DNA from: Spongospora subterranea f. sp. subterranea
Lineage: Eukaryota > Endomyxa: Phytomyxea > Phytomyxea > Plasmodiophorida
Length of the DNA stretch: 64,000 nt
NCBI GenBank assembly: GCA_049724395.1
Contig: JAUGWO010000267.1
Coordinates: 1-64,000 of the forward strand
Direction of reading: 5' to 3'
How positions within the stretch are numbered: position 1 is the stretch's first letter; every line of letters starts with the position of its first letter. Below, one piece after another: positions 20,062 through 32,188 of the stretch. A program made the translations under genes and the position numbers. Below the pieces are notes generated by a model that was not told where the DNA came from, did no database searches, and saw only the letters and a list, made by a program, of their open reading frames with translations.

Positions 20062-23000
20062 GTTTCAATTTTTGTTGGCCAAGGACGATTGATCCGCTGC
20101 GATGGATTCGAGAGTTGGCCATAAGAAATCTTTGGCAATGTGGTAGGCCTCGAAAGAAGCTACCAGTTTCTTGTTATAAATGACGATGTCATCGGTGATA
20201 TGGGCCACAACAGGTTCCGAAACAGGGGCTCCCCATCGAGTCAGAATGTCGGCCCAGACGTTGGTGGTTCCATCAATGTGTTCAATTACAAAATCAAACG
20301 AGCGTAATTGGAGTTGCCAGCGTTCAAGACGATCTCCGCTGGTTCGACTAACAGGAAGACTCCGACTGTTGGGATCAAATAAGAATGTTAGGTTTCTGTG
20401 ATATGTAAAAAGACGAAACTTCTTCCCAATCAGATAGTGCTTCAAACGGTGGCACCCTTCAATTATGGGATATGCCTCCTTTTCTATAATCGCCCAATTC
20501 AGTTGACTACCTTTGAAACTGCCGCTAAGACATGCTAATAGTTCATGGCGTTGTCGTTCCACAGATTTTCCTAGATCCTCGGTTGGAATCTGGGCTGGGT
20601 CAGGAGAATTGCCCAAAAATTTTTTGATGCATCTGGAAATACACACAATAAATATCCATCGTTGATGTGGGCCATAGTCACCAAGTTCTGCAATGTGGAT
20701 TTGATTTGAGCGAAACACTTGTCATGAGATTGGTTCCAGCCCAAATTCTCCAATGTGACCTTCTTTAGTTGTGATTTCTGTAAACTGTCGATCGAGCGGG
20801 ACGCTCAACAGCAGTTGTTGAAGTGGATCCACCAGCTCCGAGAACTTTGGGATAGTTGAGCGCATCCAATTAAGTCCACATAGTAATTGTTGCAGATCGC
20901 CAGCAGTGATCGGTGACGGTAATTCGCTCAGGGAAGAAACGAAATTGGGATCGAACGAGACACCCTTTTCCGATATCATTCTGCCGCACCATTTGACCTC
21001 TGTCAAGAAGAGAGCGCAACGGTTTGGGTTCAGTTTGATGCCATGTGAGTGCAGATTGTCTAAGATGAGGACCAAGACTTCAAACCAGTTGTCAATGCTT
21101 GTGGCATAACCTAAAATGTCGTCAACCCATAGAAGAGCGCATGTGTAGAGCAAATCAGATAGGACTTCCTGCATCCCCGCCTGGAAAGCGAAAACTGCAT
21201 CGGCTAGGCCTTGGATTATACGACGCGGCGTGTAGACTGCCTCATGCGTCATGAAAGAACAAAGTTCTCAAGATTCGGGATGTAATGGAAACTGCCAGTA
21301 CCCTTTGAAGGCGTCCAGCATGATAAAAAGTTTTGCATTACGAAGATATGATAAGATGAGATCTATGTGAGGCATGGGCCAAACAAGACGTTCAGTACAT
21401 TTGTTGACCTCCTTCGTATCGATAGTCAGGCGATAACCACGGCGCTCGATGTCTTTCTTCTCGACAACGTGGCAGGCAGATGCGAAACGACTGTGCGGAT
21501 TGCGGAATGTAAAATCGTTCGCTTCTAACGTCTGTGCATGTTCGCGCATGAATGTGCGGTGCGCTTCGGCATATCGTCGAGTTTTTTGACCTAAATGGAG
21601 TGGCATCAGATTTCAGCATCAGTTCATTGGCGTAACCTTCGCCGGCGGATCGCGCCCGAGTTTTAGACGCCACATGTCGCGCTCCAAAACCTCGGACTGG
21701 AGCCGGGCTCGATGCTCTTGTGGAAGACCGTTCTTTACGGCGCGTTCGCACATCTCAGAGATGGCGGATTCGATATCACTAATGGCATCCTGGCCGATGT
21801 CGACGAAATAATCTTTGTCAGGTTCGTCGTCGGGACTTAGATCAGCGGTGTGGTCGAGTGAGACCCGCTTGATGGCTGATGAGATATCAGGATCTGACTT
21901 GGTATACTGATCGTCAATGAGGAGATGACCATTCGGGGCATCCTTCAGAATGTTCAGGAGCAGAACATCTGGATCGATTCCCAGTGTAAACAACTCGGGT
22001 TTACCAATGAGGATAACGCCATCGGATAGATTTTCCTTGGTCACGTAAACCTCTCGTCGACGTAATGTTACCGTCATTCCCGAGTAAGAATCGAGACTGA
22101 GATCCAAAAGTGCCGAACCAAGATACGTGGTTACGGCACCGACTGTTGCCTGTTTACCGGTCAAGATGTTGGCAAACGGCTTGTATGCGACGTGCGTCAG
22201 AGTCTGGAGCCGTTTCAAAGTTGCCATATCCATTGTGCTCCTGCTGGATCCGTTATCCAGTTCGCAGGGCACGGTGAGACAGTCATTCAACTTGACCTGA
22301 TACATTGTGGCAGGCTTGAATGGGATGTCAAGGCTGTCAACCATGTGCCGTTTGTTGAAATTTACCGACTTTTCACGTTCGGAGCGGAACTTGTCTATGC
22401 CGTCGCCTTGGGGCAGATCTGAACCCAATGGGGGCCTTTACAAATCAGGCAACCATTGACTGGAATCGGCTTTGCTTCGTAGCGCTTCTTCAGGTACTCA
22501 GGAACCTCTTTCGATTCCTGGTCTGGCGTCGCGGGATTGCTTTGACGCTTCGTCTGAGAGGAATTATTGTTGGAACTCTGAACCTTGATCGACTCGTGGC
22601 TTCTCAGATGGTTTATCAGACGACCATCTGGCGTAGCGTTGGAATCTGTCCTGGTCCTTCGCCGTCGTCAGAATCAATTTGAATGCCTTGGGTACGCTGT
22701 GCTTCACTTCATCGTCGTCACCGAATTCCAGCTGCTATTCGACTGCAGCTTTCAGGGCCGGTGGACGTAGTCCTTCCAACAGAACTGCGATTTTGCGTTT
22801 CGCGAATTTCTTTCCGTCGGCGTTGTAGATGCTGTCCAGACCGTGGTCCTTGATGAGAGTGTCGAAAGACGTAAAGTAACTGAGCACCCGATCCCCGGCA
22901 CTCGTGATTGAAAGATTCATGACGATTGTATCTCGAATAATTTTTTTTAGATCTTGAGGCGTCGACGTGGCAGACTCAGATCGTATTCGGGCAAAGTATT

Positions 23001-23360
23001 GCAGGATTTGTTCGTCAGTTATTTCTTCGACTGGCTTCATCAAGATATATGTCGCTAAACCTCCCAATTTATGAGGGGCAATGCAGCTCTTGATTGAGCT
23101 TGGAAAGACGTTCTCCTTGTGGACCGAACGTCGTTCTTCGACCAGTGATTTATATGCATCGTATTCCCGAATGAACTTGTTGACTGATTTCAGATCGAGG
23201 CTGGAGATTTTTGGAGCAGAGATTGGAGTGAACAGCGGTGGTGCCGCCATCGCTGTAGTGACAGGCGCCTCGCTTGCCTCAGAAGCTCGTGATGAGTTCT
23301 GTGGCGCCGCGTTAGAGGCGGTTCGATTGCGGTTATTGCGAGAGGGCATGATAACCTGCT
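20062..23360 (-). mobile_element. Ty3-like retrotransposon fossil
   Basis: Minus-strand parts in order are gag (22735-23349, starting MPSRNNRNRTASN), a protease region (21619-22428, with CELDNGSSRSTMDMATL), reverse transcriptase (20722-21606, with LLWVDDILGYATS) and RNase H (20065-20718, with WAIIEKEAYPIIEGCHRLKHYL). It is broken in several places. No LTR pair was recognised. The gag type and RT differ from those of the gypsy elements at 33972-43360. The fossil appears moderately old. Confidence 0.8.
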
Positions 23361-23394
23361 TCGCGATTTGGTTAAGCTAAAAAACGTTTTATGC

Positions 23395-25170
23395 TACGTC
23401 CCCACTGGAGGGCAAGGATGGACCAGAGATAGAGAGAGATGGAAAAAAGAGAGAGAGACAATATGCTGACAATATTGACCAACAACAACGTTCAAGGCTA
23501 ATGGAAATGCAAACCGCAACGGGGGGTCGTCTGAATTTCCTTTCTGATGCATGGCAAAACGTATCCAAGCGGCATTTACTTGGCTGCATGCTGGGTATGT
23601 TTGGTGTCAACATCACTTATGGGTTGTTCCCTGTTGGAAGCAGACATGATGCTATTGCAATCGCTGAACAGATGGAGAAAATCGTGATCGAAATGGTGCA
23701 ATCGGGCTGGAAGTTAGGTGCCGTCATCACTGACAATGCCGGTCAGTGTGGACGCGCTCGTCGAATTCTTGTACTCCGATGGCCAAGTTTGGTTTTTTAC
23801 ATTGTTTTGCTCATGACATCAACAATCTGGTCAAGGCAATTTTGAAAACTGTTTTTCATGAGGTCGCCTCGCAGGCAATGCGAGCGGTCGCTTGCATTAA
23901 CCAGTCATCCTCAAAATGGCTAATGCGTGTCAGGGACCTGCTCATGGAAACACACGGGAAAAATTTGGCGTTTATATCGCTTTGTGAAACCAGATGGAAT
24001 TCTATGCAGGGTTGTTTTGCGTCACTGCTTCGTGTTCGCTCAGCCTTGGAGATGCTTGCTGCGAAATACCGAACGGATGCTGAGTTTCCGGCAGCTTTGA
24101 AGGTTTTTGGAACATCAGAATTTTGGTTCAGTCTTTCCATCGCTGAAGAGATTATTCGTCCATTATCCAGTGCGTCCTTCAAACTTCAACGCGACGAAAA
24201 CACGATGTCTGATATTCTAATTTCAATGAGGGAGATTTATCAAGGCTTCGCTAACAGCGATCAGGAGTATCAGTTGGTCCCATTGATTGAAAGCCGCTGG
24301 AATGTATGCGAACAGCCACTGATAATGTTGACGCCGTTTCTTCATCCACAGTATATAACTGAAGCAAGATCGTTATCTGAAACCATGCTTACAGCTGTTA
24401 ATCGAATTTGTGACATCGCGATCTATTACTATCGTCGACTAGTTGATGATGATTATGGCAATCTCCGGGGAGATATGTTTAAATGGATCGAAGGCAATCT
24501 CATTGACGTATCGTTCTCTGAATTTGACGGTCATGTCCAGTTTTGGCAATATGTCAAAAAGTCGATGAGAAACTGTAAAATTCCTGTTCTGGCTATGACT
24601 ATTCTTTCTGTTGCGGTCAATACAGCCACATGCGAGAGGTTGTTTAGCGAACTTTCACTGATTCATACTGCAAAACGTAATCGTCTATTACCTGAAAAAG
24701 TAAGAAAGACTGCCATCGTTCGAAAGAACGTTCGCGAACAAGATGATTCAGGATCAAAATCAAAAGCTGACCAAAACGACTTGATTGCACGCATTGTTCA
24801 ACCAGCAGAGCGTTGCAAGCAAGAATGGGAGATGCACATGAACTTCCTCCTTCCGACAATGTTCATGCCCAAACTGAATCTGAATCTATCAGTGTTGCCA
24901 GCGAATCTGAATCGAATGTGATTGCTCATCGGCAATCTGTAATGGAGACGGAGAATGATAGTGACTGGGAAGAATCTATCGAAGACGCTGGCGTGGTGCA
25001 TCAGCGAACGTCCCAGGCACTGGAACCAATTCCAGCCCCTGACCGCCGCCCGTTTCCTGATTCAAATCAGGAGAACTTTCCCCAAGAAGGGATCCTCCAG
25101 GGTATCCGATCCTGGAAAACGTCGTTGGCAGAATTGTTCCACCATCTATAATCAGTAAAAACGCACTAAT
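23395..25170 (+). mobile_element. hAT transposon remnant
   Basis: It contains a broken hAT transposase (23501-24921). GA-rich simple sequence (AGAGATAGAGAGAGATGG) lies at its left border near 23430. Terminal repeats were not found, so the limits are approximate. Confidence 0.65.
23501..24921 (+). pseudogene. hAT transposase, truncated and frameshifted
   Basis: The first piece carries the RNase-H-like core strands (LNFLSDAWQNVSKRHLLG and GAVITDNAGQCGRARRIL with an Asp). After a frame change near 23790 the protein continues (FGFLHCFAHDINNLVKAILK, LISLCETRWNSMQGCF). The C-terminal dimerisation region is typical for hAT (LSVAVNTATCERLFSELSLIHTAKRNRLLPEKVRK, near 24610-24710). The N-terminal BED zinc finger is absent, consistent with 5-prime truncation. 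A second open frame overlaps the end (24813-25151) and reads as an acidic tail. It is of a different lineage from the hAT at 44277. The pieces are otherwise well preserved. Confidence 0.75.
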
Positions 25171-25239
25171 ATACTTCGAAAGGGTTGAAATGTAGTAAAA
25201 ACGGAAAAAACGACATTTAACGTTTAAACGCCGTTTAAG

Positions 25240-26525
25240 CGTCTGGTAACCACGCTAACGGAGCTTGTAACGCCGTTACGGTGTCCAAAACGCCGTTATC
25301 TCCCCTAACGACGTTACAAAATAAAATCCGTGGCGTCTGGCAACAAACGGAGTTATTTTTCGTAACGCCGTTAGGGCCCTTGTAACGCCATTTTGAAAAC
25401 GGAGCTCTGAGCTCCGTTTGGGCGCCGTTTTCAAATTGTCGGAATTCTGCGTGGTGTATTAAGCATCAATTTATATCATGTCTTCTCCTGTTGACGTCGT
25501 GTTTCTTTTGATATGCTTGTGGTACTCTGTGACTTTTTGTATGAAAGAACCTTGCAGGACATCGTCCTTGTCAGGCGACGCCTGGATGAAAGAGCTTCTG
25601 CATGGAAATAGACGAAGGTTTCGCGAAAACATGCGAATGGAACGGGAAACTTTTGAACATCTTAAAAATGTTTTGCTTATACAAGACCTCATTCATCCCA
25701 GCAGATACGTCGATGTTGAGGAGAAGCTGGCGATCTTCTTATTTATTGTTGGCCAAAGAGCATCAAACTGCCAAACCCAAGAGCGCTTCCAACGTAGTGG
25801 TTGGACAATCACAAAGTCGGTAGTGCGAATGTTTCAAATGACTCTGTTAACATTATCGTCACCAGGTGCTTCAATGACGTGTTGATTGCGCTTGTTGGGC
25901 TGGCCAAAACCAACATCAAATTGCCAGACCACACTGTAATTCCCTCAGAGATTTTAGCTGACGGAAAAATGTATCCCTGGTTCAAGGATTGCATCGGTGC
26001 TTTTGATGGCACACACATTCCAGCAACACCTCCGTCAGGACACTCAAAACCGTTCCGCAATCGAAAAGGATTTTACAGCCAGAATGTTCTTGCTGCCTGC
26101 TCTTTCGATATGCGATTTACGTACATTCTAGCTGGATGGGAAGGCTCAGCAGCTGATGCAGGCGTTTTGTCAAACGCCATGTTACGTGGTTTCGAAATCC
26201 CACCTGGAAAGTATTACCTTGGAGATGCAGGATATGCTTTGCGACCATACTGCATGACGCCATACCGAGGGGTTAGATATCACTTACGTGAGTGGGCTCA
26301 AGGAAATCTACGACCCAAACTATGAAGGAGCTCTTTAATCTAAGACATGCACAGCTGCGCAACGTAGTCGAAAGAATTTTCGCCGTGTTGAAGAAAAGGT
26401 TCCCCATTTTTTGTGTTGCGCTGGAGGTACCCTTTTCCAACGCAGGTATGTTATACCTGTATGATAAATTGAACGCTCAGATCTGTGCAGGTCAAGTTGA
26501 TATACGCACTCTGCTCGCTACATAA
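25240..26525 (+). mobile_element. PIF/Harbinger remnant (HARBI1 type)
   Basis: The left part (25240-25440) is rich in short palindromes built on AACGCCGTTA and GGAGCTCTGAGCTCCG, followed by a broken HARBI1-like transposase. A truncated inverted copy of the left 650 bp lies at 51360-51915, and both share the segment starting GCGTCTGGTAACCACGCTAA. No matching right terminus was found after 26525. Confidence 0.7.
25478..26525 (+). pseudogene. HARBI1-like transposase, broken
   Basis: Three pieces together cover most of a HARBI1-type nuclease. The N-terminal helical part is SGDAWMKELLHGNRRRFRENMRMERETFEHLKNVL and VEEKLAIFLFIVGQRASN (25478-25800). The core has the first Asp in WFKDCIGAFDGTHIPA and the second in FTYILAGWEGSAADAGVLSNA (25801-26325). 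The end has the Glu in LRNVVERIFAVLKKRFPIF (26330-26410). Two frame changes separate them, near 25815 and 26310. All three catalytic residues are visible, so the copy decayed only moderately. Confidence 0.8.
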
Positions 26526-26529
26526 CCTC

Positions 26530-27115
26530 ATTAAATCGCATGAGAAGTATGATCATTTCGAGGATCTTCGACCTAAATCGCGCTAATCAGCCAGAAATCC
26601 TTGGCCAAGTCAACAGGGCACCCATGGTTATTTGAACTTGGGCGACCTGATAAACAAATCGAGTTGCAGACTGTGTGGGCAGGATACTGTAATATTTAGA
26701 ACCAATCGGTTTGAAAATAAAGGACCGACATGTTTGTTGACAGTTGCTGTTGCACCCAGCTATCTTTATGAAAGAGTGGCATGTACTTCAACCAGCAAAA
26801 TATTGACAGGCTTTGACTCTCATAGATAAACGATCAATCATTGTCCGTTATTTAAATGGCAGCGACAGGAGGCTTATATTTTGCGTCAAAATAGTAACCG
26901 CCCTTTCAACAGCAAGTTCTGGACCAAGGGCAACAGCTGGTTTTGTTGCTTTTGGTTCATGTTATATTCCACAAATACCGCTCATTTACTTTCTAAAGTC
27001 AGTGACCAGCCGATTATTTTCGCGGCATTGAGAGCAAGGAGGTGGAGATGCCGCCGGTGCCACACCGTTTGCGATTTCCTGTGCCGGCGATGCGAACCAC
27101 ACCGTTGAGAACAGA
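26530..27115. other. Unassigned stretch
   Basis: Short open frames only. A short tandem similarity (GAGAACAGATTGTCCTGT near 27107 and GAGAACCGATTGTCCTGT near 27146) overlaps the next feature. Confidence 0.3.
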
Positions 27116-27529
27116 TTGTCCTGTGTTCGAGGAACCACACTCCTGAGAACCGATTGTCCTGTCAATACCGCATCGAATTCGATGCCGAGGATCGGCGGTC
27201 ACCCGTTGGCGACAAGCCTTGACAATGTTGTTGCATATGAGATTTCTCTCGAAATAGACGACATGGGTTCAGGAACGGATCGCTCGCCTAATCGGTCACC
27301 GGCACCCGTGCCGCCATCTTCTATCGTCAGCCTCGTCATCGCCGCCATTCTCTTCGCCGTTTTGTCAAGTTTAAAATCTTTCTTCAGCTATAACAAGAGT
27401 AAACAAATTGATATCTCTGCTGCTTTTGAACCTTCGGAATCAACCCGGTGCTTTAACTGGGATTTTTCAATGAACCTTGACCACGTTGAAGGACTACTCG
27501 ATCTGTCGCCCGATGTCGGCCGAATCTAA
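27116..27529 (+). CDS. Hypothetical protein with one membrane segment
   Basis: This 137-residue open frame has a Ser/Pro-rich run (GTDRSPNRSPAPVPPSS), then a hydrophobic helix (IVSLVIAAILFAVLSSL), then a polar tail ending in LDLSPDVGRI. No family was recognised. Whether it is a gene is uncertain: the start is not supported by context and the neighbours are transposon remnants. It could be one exon of a larger gene. Confidence 0.25.
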   Translation: MSCVRGTTLLRTDCPVNTASNSMPRIGGHPLATSLDNVVAYEISLEIDDMGSGTDRSPNRSPAPVPPSSIVSLVIAAILFAVLSSLKSFFSYNKSKQIDISAAFEPSESTRCFNWDFSMNLDHVEGLLDLSPDVGRI

Positions 27530-28055
27530 TGCGTCTGCAAAAATAAGAAATTTGTTTCAGGCATCATCCTGGAATCTAATGCGTTGCTTGTGTCACGAGA
27601 CTTCTAAAAACGGCATCCTTCCGCGACGTTCGTAACCAGTTGCTGTTGTACTACCGCCGAGACAGACGCCCGGAAGCGGCGGAGGACCGATTCGATTCCC
27701 TGCGTCAGACTTCAGAGGTCGAGGCGCACGTCTGGATGTCCACGGAACTCAATGTCATGGCAAACCCATTTAGGGTAACATTGCGGCGGTTATCCTCTGA
27801 TAGCGTGAGTTGTCGCTCTCTGGATGACATAACCGCTACGACCCACTCTTGCCAGGAAGTACATCGCTTTCAGCCAACGCAATTTAGTTGATGTCACAGC
27901 AATTGGCTCACGGCAACTGGTAGCCCGGCGAAAACGACCAGTGCTGATTCGCCAAATTGTTCAGCTGGATACTTACGATTCGAAGCAGCCCGTCATACCT
28001 CCATTTTAAAACGCCAGGCTGGGGAAGCTTCTGAACGGCAATCCTCACAGAAGAA
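27530..28055. other. Unassigned stretch
   Basis: An 83-residue frame (27640-27891) has no recognised similarity. No repeats or RNA genes were seen. Confidence 0.3.
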
Positions 28056-28057
28056 AA

Positions 28058-28760
28058 CATGTTATTCGTGGATCGAGTCGTTTTGTCGATTATTGGTCAC
28101 AAGCTGATTGAATCTGGGCTACTAAAACCCACTCGTAATGTTTCCTCCGAAGAGCAGGTAGTCATGTTCTTGTATTTTGCGGGCGAAAGGGTCCAATAGG
28201 CAAATGCAGGAGAGATTTCAGCATTTGAGAGACTATAACTAGGTAAATTTCCGTAAGTCTTCAGAGCAATATTTCAATCGACATTCTAGGCATTTATACC
28301 GGCGTCAAAGCTTTGGTGGCTTTGGTGCTTACATCCTCTTTTAGCGATTCGTCGATTCCTTGTGAAATCATCTGAAAAGTCCAAATTCAATCCTTATCCG
28401 ATTGACAATTGTCGGATGGCCGGTAGTTGGTACTCATTACCTGTATTTGTTCCCGCCAATGTTCGCAACGATTCCGATATCAATCATTGACGCAGAACCG
28501 TTTTTGAACGCATGCACTTTGCTGATTTACAATTTACATACGTCTTGGCTGGCTGGGAGGGCACGGCAGGGGAAGCAAATTGCTTGAAAATGCTCTACTG
28601 AATGATTACCGAGTCGATCGAGGAAAGTTTGATAACCTGGGAAATGCGACGCGTTGACCCGTACATGCTAACTCCACTCCGCTTTAGACTGCGCAAGTCA
28701 CATATCGAAATGATGACGATCGAAATCGAGTCTTATGAAGGGTTGGAGTGAACTACTACC
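28058..28760 (+). pseudogene. Second HARBI1-like transposase fragment, heavily decayed
   Basis: Pieces match the HARBI1-type protein at 25478-26525. SSEEQVVMFLYFAGERVQ (around 28145-28198) corresponds to the N-terminal helix. A piece reading FTYVLAGWEGTAGEAN (around 28530-28575) holds the region of the second catalytic residue. Many frame changes separate them. It is an older copy of a related but distinct lineage. Confidence 0.55.
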
Positions 28761-28884
28761 ATTGGTGGTAATGGAGGGCGCACTGTGGAGTCTTCCCCTG
28801 TGATACTCCCACCAAATGGAGACAGTTGACTGACAACAAAACTTCTCTCCAATTGGGAAAACCTGGTTTTTCCTTTAGGAGACA

Positions 28885-29674
28885 TTGGTGGCTTTACTTA
28901 ACCGTCAAAAGTTCTGTAAGACCTGGAATCGAACACAGCTGATTTATCAGCAATTTAGCATACCTATACATTGTCTTTCAATGTCAATTTATTGGAGATC
29001 GGATATTTGGATATGGTGGCAATGGGCTACCCATAGGAATGAGGAAGAATTCACTGATAGGAACTGGGAAATGTACAATTTTCGGAGAATCGGGGAATGG
29101 GAAAAGCCAATATACTGGAAGAAGCAAAGAACAGGAGGACATAGCACCGGATTACATACCACATGTAGCCTTACAATTGATAACAACAAATATATATTTA
29201 AAGATGTAATCGGTATAGGCAACTGTGCATTAGAAGCAACTCGAACGTCAGGAGCAATACCAGACATGACTGTACTGCAATTACGTAGAGACATATGTGG
29301 CTTTGCCAGAGACCCAAACCAGGGAAGAACAATAGCGACAAAAATACTGAACTACGCCGGATCAATACCCAACAATGAAAATTTTACTCTTGATGAATAT
29401 CTTGACATAATGGAACAGGACCGGCAATGGGCTGGATTGTTCGAATTTACACTAAAACCCGTTTATGTATAAGATCAACATAATCATAATCAGTCAGGCA
29501 ACAAAATCTCTGACCACAAATATACAGAAATGGATAGAATCGTCTTTTCCGAAATTACGAGACAGAGTTAATTGGAAGAGTACGATATATGTATTGCACC
29601 ACATGAATGGAAGACCATCAACACCGATGGGACATAGTAGACTGAATCATTTATGGGACGTTATTTCCAATTGA
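28885..29674 (+). pseudogene. OTU-like cysteine protease frame
   Basis: The region around the presumed catalytic Cys reads IGIGNCALEATRTSG (near 29205-29250). A conserved OTU block follows: FTLDEYLDIMEQDRQWAGLFEFTLKPVY, then KINIIIIS (29390-29490). A late IYVLHHM...HSRLNHLW segment (29590-29655) would hold the catalytic His. This order (Cys, W-x-G strand, I-x-I strand, late His) is that of OTU-family deubiquitinases. The N-terminal 100 residues are Trp-rich and unassigned. The frame has about one break. Base composition is more AT-rich than the neighbours, with AGA and ATA codons common, which may indicate a foreign origin. OTU domains occur in host genes, in retroelements and in viruses; nothing here decides between them. 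Confidence 0.55.
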
Positions 29675-29697
29675 TGAAGACACTCTGATCGATAGTA

Positions 29698-32180
29698 CAG
29701 TAGCGGAAACCTTAACTCTGTACTTTGTTTCAATCTCAAATCTGAAAAATGCGCGCAGTTTTATATAGTGCGTGAGGAAAATTGAAAATATTCTGATTTA
29801 TTCGAGGTTTTGCAACATGCGCAGAGGAATCTTGCGATGACCGCGGTACTGTTTGACTGCAAACTCAATTTGTTTGTGATTGAGAGAATTACCGTTCGGT
29901 CCGGTGGCGCGGTAAGCGTCCATGTACCGATAGGATTTACGAGCGAACTTCCTAATTTTGCCTATAGAAACACTCTTGAGGGCTTCTGGAACCAGTTGAA
30001 CTAATTCGTCAAAACGAAATGTGCATCGAGCTCTTGAAAACGCTTTGGCTGCACCCCAAAACATTTCAATAAAATTAAACTCACAGTGATACTTGGGATA
30101 GAAATCGACGAATAATCCCTGATAATTACGGTTTCTTGCAGCCACTCCATCTGGCTTTTGAAATCTGGTTGCTCCTTCAATAGGTTTTTGGCTTCTTGGA
30201 CTGAAAGTCCAGGAATCCACAAATCTCTCTCCAATAGAACACGCTTGAGGCCCTTCGAGAGTCCATTCTCAGTCGTCATGGTCTGTTCGATGCGCTCTCC
30301 GTTGCTGTCGATGTACCATCCAGACCGCATGATTCTGGCATTTCGCCCTCCATCGCTCATATTCATCTTGCTTACAGACAATGCGTCTGGAGCAATTGCA
30401 TGATGGTTTTGCGAATTGTCAAACATGAAGATTCCATCACAACCAGGATGCAGAAACTGGAATATCGGTATTGCCTTTTCTTTCAACTGCTGAACAAGGT
30501 CACAGGTCACAGTTTCTCCAATAACCTTCAGCGTTTGCACCAGGTTTCAAGAAAACAGTCGAATCCTGAGGGACGACAGGGTTAAGGGCTTGCTGGCTAT
30601 CCGACAATCGCAGGAGACCATGGCATTCACAGAGAAATGCTGATACCATCAGGCTTCTGCCGTTACCTTTAGGACGAATCTCCCTCTTGTCTTTCGTTTA
30701 TCCAAACAAAAGAACGTCCATCATTTGATCCAAAACAGGATTCATCATGAGTCACCAGCACCAGAGGCCGTTCTCCTTGATTGAGTTTCGGGGCGACATC
30801 ATTTTCCATGAAGTCTCCTTCGTATGACGTCATTCGTCTTTCATATGAAAGCATTCGGTCTAAAAATCTTTGGCGGTATTGAATAACATCAGGTCGCTCA
30901 TGACCATCGTTGTAAAACCCTTTACAGAACTTGCCAAAACGAAGCCCCATTATATTCAACCACCGTTGGCCCGTCCTGGAAGAAAGAGACACTGGGGAAT
31001 CAAAACCCAGTTTCAAATGAAGGTTTTCCTTGACCCAATGCACCAGAGTCGAGCTTGTGAGCCCAACCTGAGACTGCACCACAATGAATCCAATCCTAAC
31101 TATTCGCTGAACATCTTCGTCGTTGATCAAAGATTGAATTTTGACGAATTTGCCTTGATTTAGAACAGGCAACTCTCCCTTGTCAATAAAATACAGTGCA
31201 GATTGTCGGATCAAGCGGCCAGTGTGAACAACGTTGCGGTCAGGGAAAAACTGGGATGCAATTCGTTGCGATGACAAAATTTTAGGTTTCTTCGCCATCA
31301 AATCCGCTAAATATTGCTTGATCGACAACAATCGAACAAAATCCCACCGCGTCACGTCTTTGTGGCGACGTTCCAAGTTGCGGTTCGGACGGAGTTCGGT
31401 TAATGCTTCCAGCTTTCAAAAACGTCGCAAATCTTGCTCTCTGACGTAATACGAGGTGGTTCATCAGGTGAGAAATACTTGGTAATTTTCACACAATCTT
31501 TGATCACCTCATGACGCCGTTCCTTTTCTTGCCGTCGTCGCCATTGTGTCGTCCGACTGTATTTGGAGTACGACGATCGCAAATAAAAGCCGGCACCTTC
31601 TTTCCAGGATATTAATGAGCTCCAGTCCGGAAGCTGCATCTTCTCGCTTGAATTTTCAAGGATTATGATTTCATCTTCCGACTCTTCAGCAGCGCAGACC
31701 TGGGATTCGGGTTCAATGCTTTGGCTAGTTCGCCTCATCAGAGCAGCAAGCTTGGAAGCAGCAGCGAGCTTTCGACAATTTACTGTGTTATTCTTTGGCC
31801 TAGCCATTCGTAAAGTTTCAGTGAAAGAGTCGGGCAAGGTGGTCGACGAAAGTTGTTCAATGAAAGTGCGCCGATTTCAGCACCGTGACGCAAAACGTAA
31901 TTTTGCGTCACGGCGCACTTATGAACTGCGCGCGCAATTTTTTGTCGGTTTTTGTTTTTCCTCATAGAGGTTTCAAAATGTCCTGCTGTCTATCAACTTA
32001 CGGAGTTTATATCTCCGTCACAATTCAACATTTTTGAAAAAACGAAACGGCGACTGGTTCAGATTATTGAGGACGCCAATTTGCCGTGTCGTTTGTTTGA
32101 TTTATTCATAACGGGATGCGCCTATTAACCACGGACTTTTCTCCCTCACAAAAATTACAGAGTTAAGGTGTCCGCTACTG
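29698..32180 (-). mobile_element. Tc1-like element, decayed, minus strand
   Basis: The termini are inverted (CAGTAGCGGAAACCTTAACT from 29698 and AGTTAAGGTGTCCGCTACTG ending at 32180) with TA on each side (29696-29697 and 32181-32182). Its transposase (29798-31837, minus) is of the same family as the copy at 48542 but a distinct subfamily. Only about 8 bp separate it from the next Tc1-like copy at 32189. Confidence 0.88.
29798..31837 (-). pseudogene. Tc1-like DDE transposase, frameshifted
   Basis: The N-terminal piece (31837-31400, MARPKNNTVNCRKLAAASK) has the acidic block and the SYSKYSRTTQWRRRQ motif. The middle piece (31376-30669) has the helix-turn-helix and LVTHDESCFGSNDGR with the first catalytic Asp. 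The next piece (30540-30001) has IFMFDNSQNHHAIAPDAL with the second Asp. The last (30220-29798) has YPKYHCEFNFIEMFWGAAK with the catalytic Glu. All the conserved blocks are present but in at least three frames, so the protein is dead. Length and order otherwise equal those of the intact 678-residue protein at 48964. Confidence 0.85.
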
Positions 32181-32188
32181 TAACAGTA

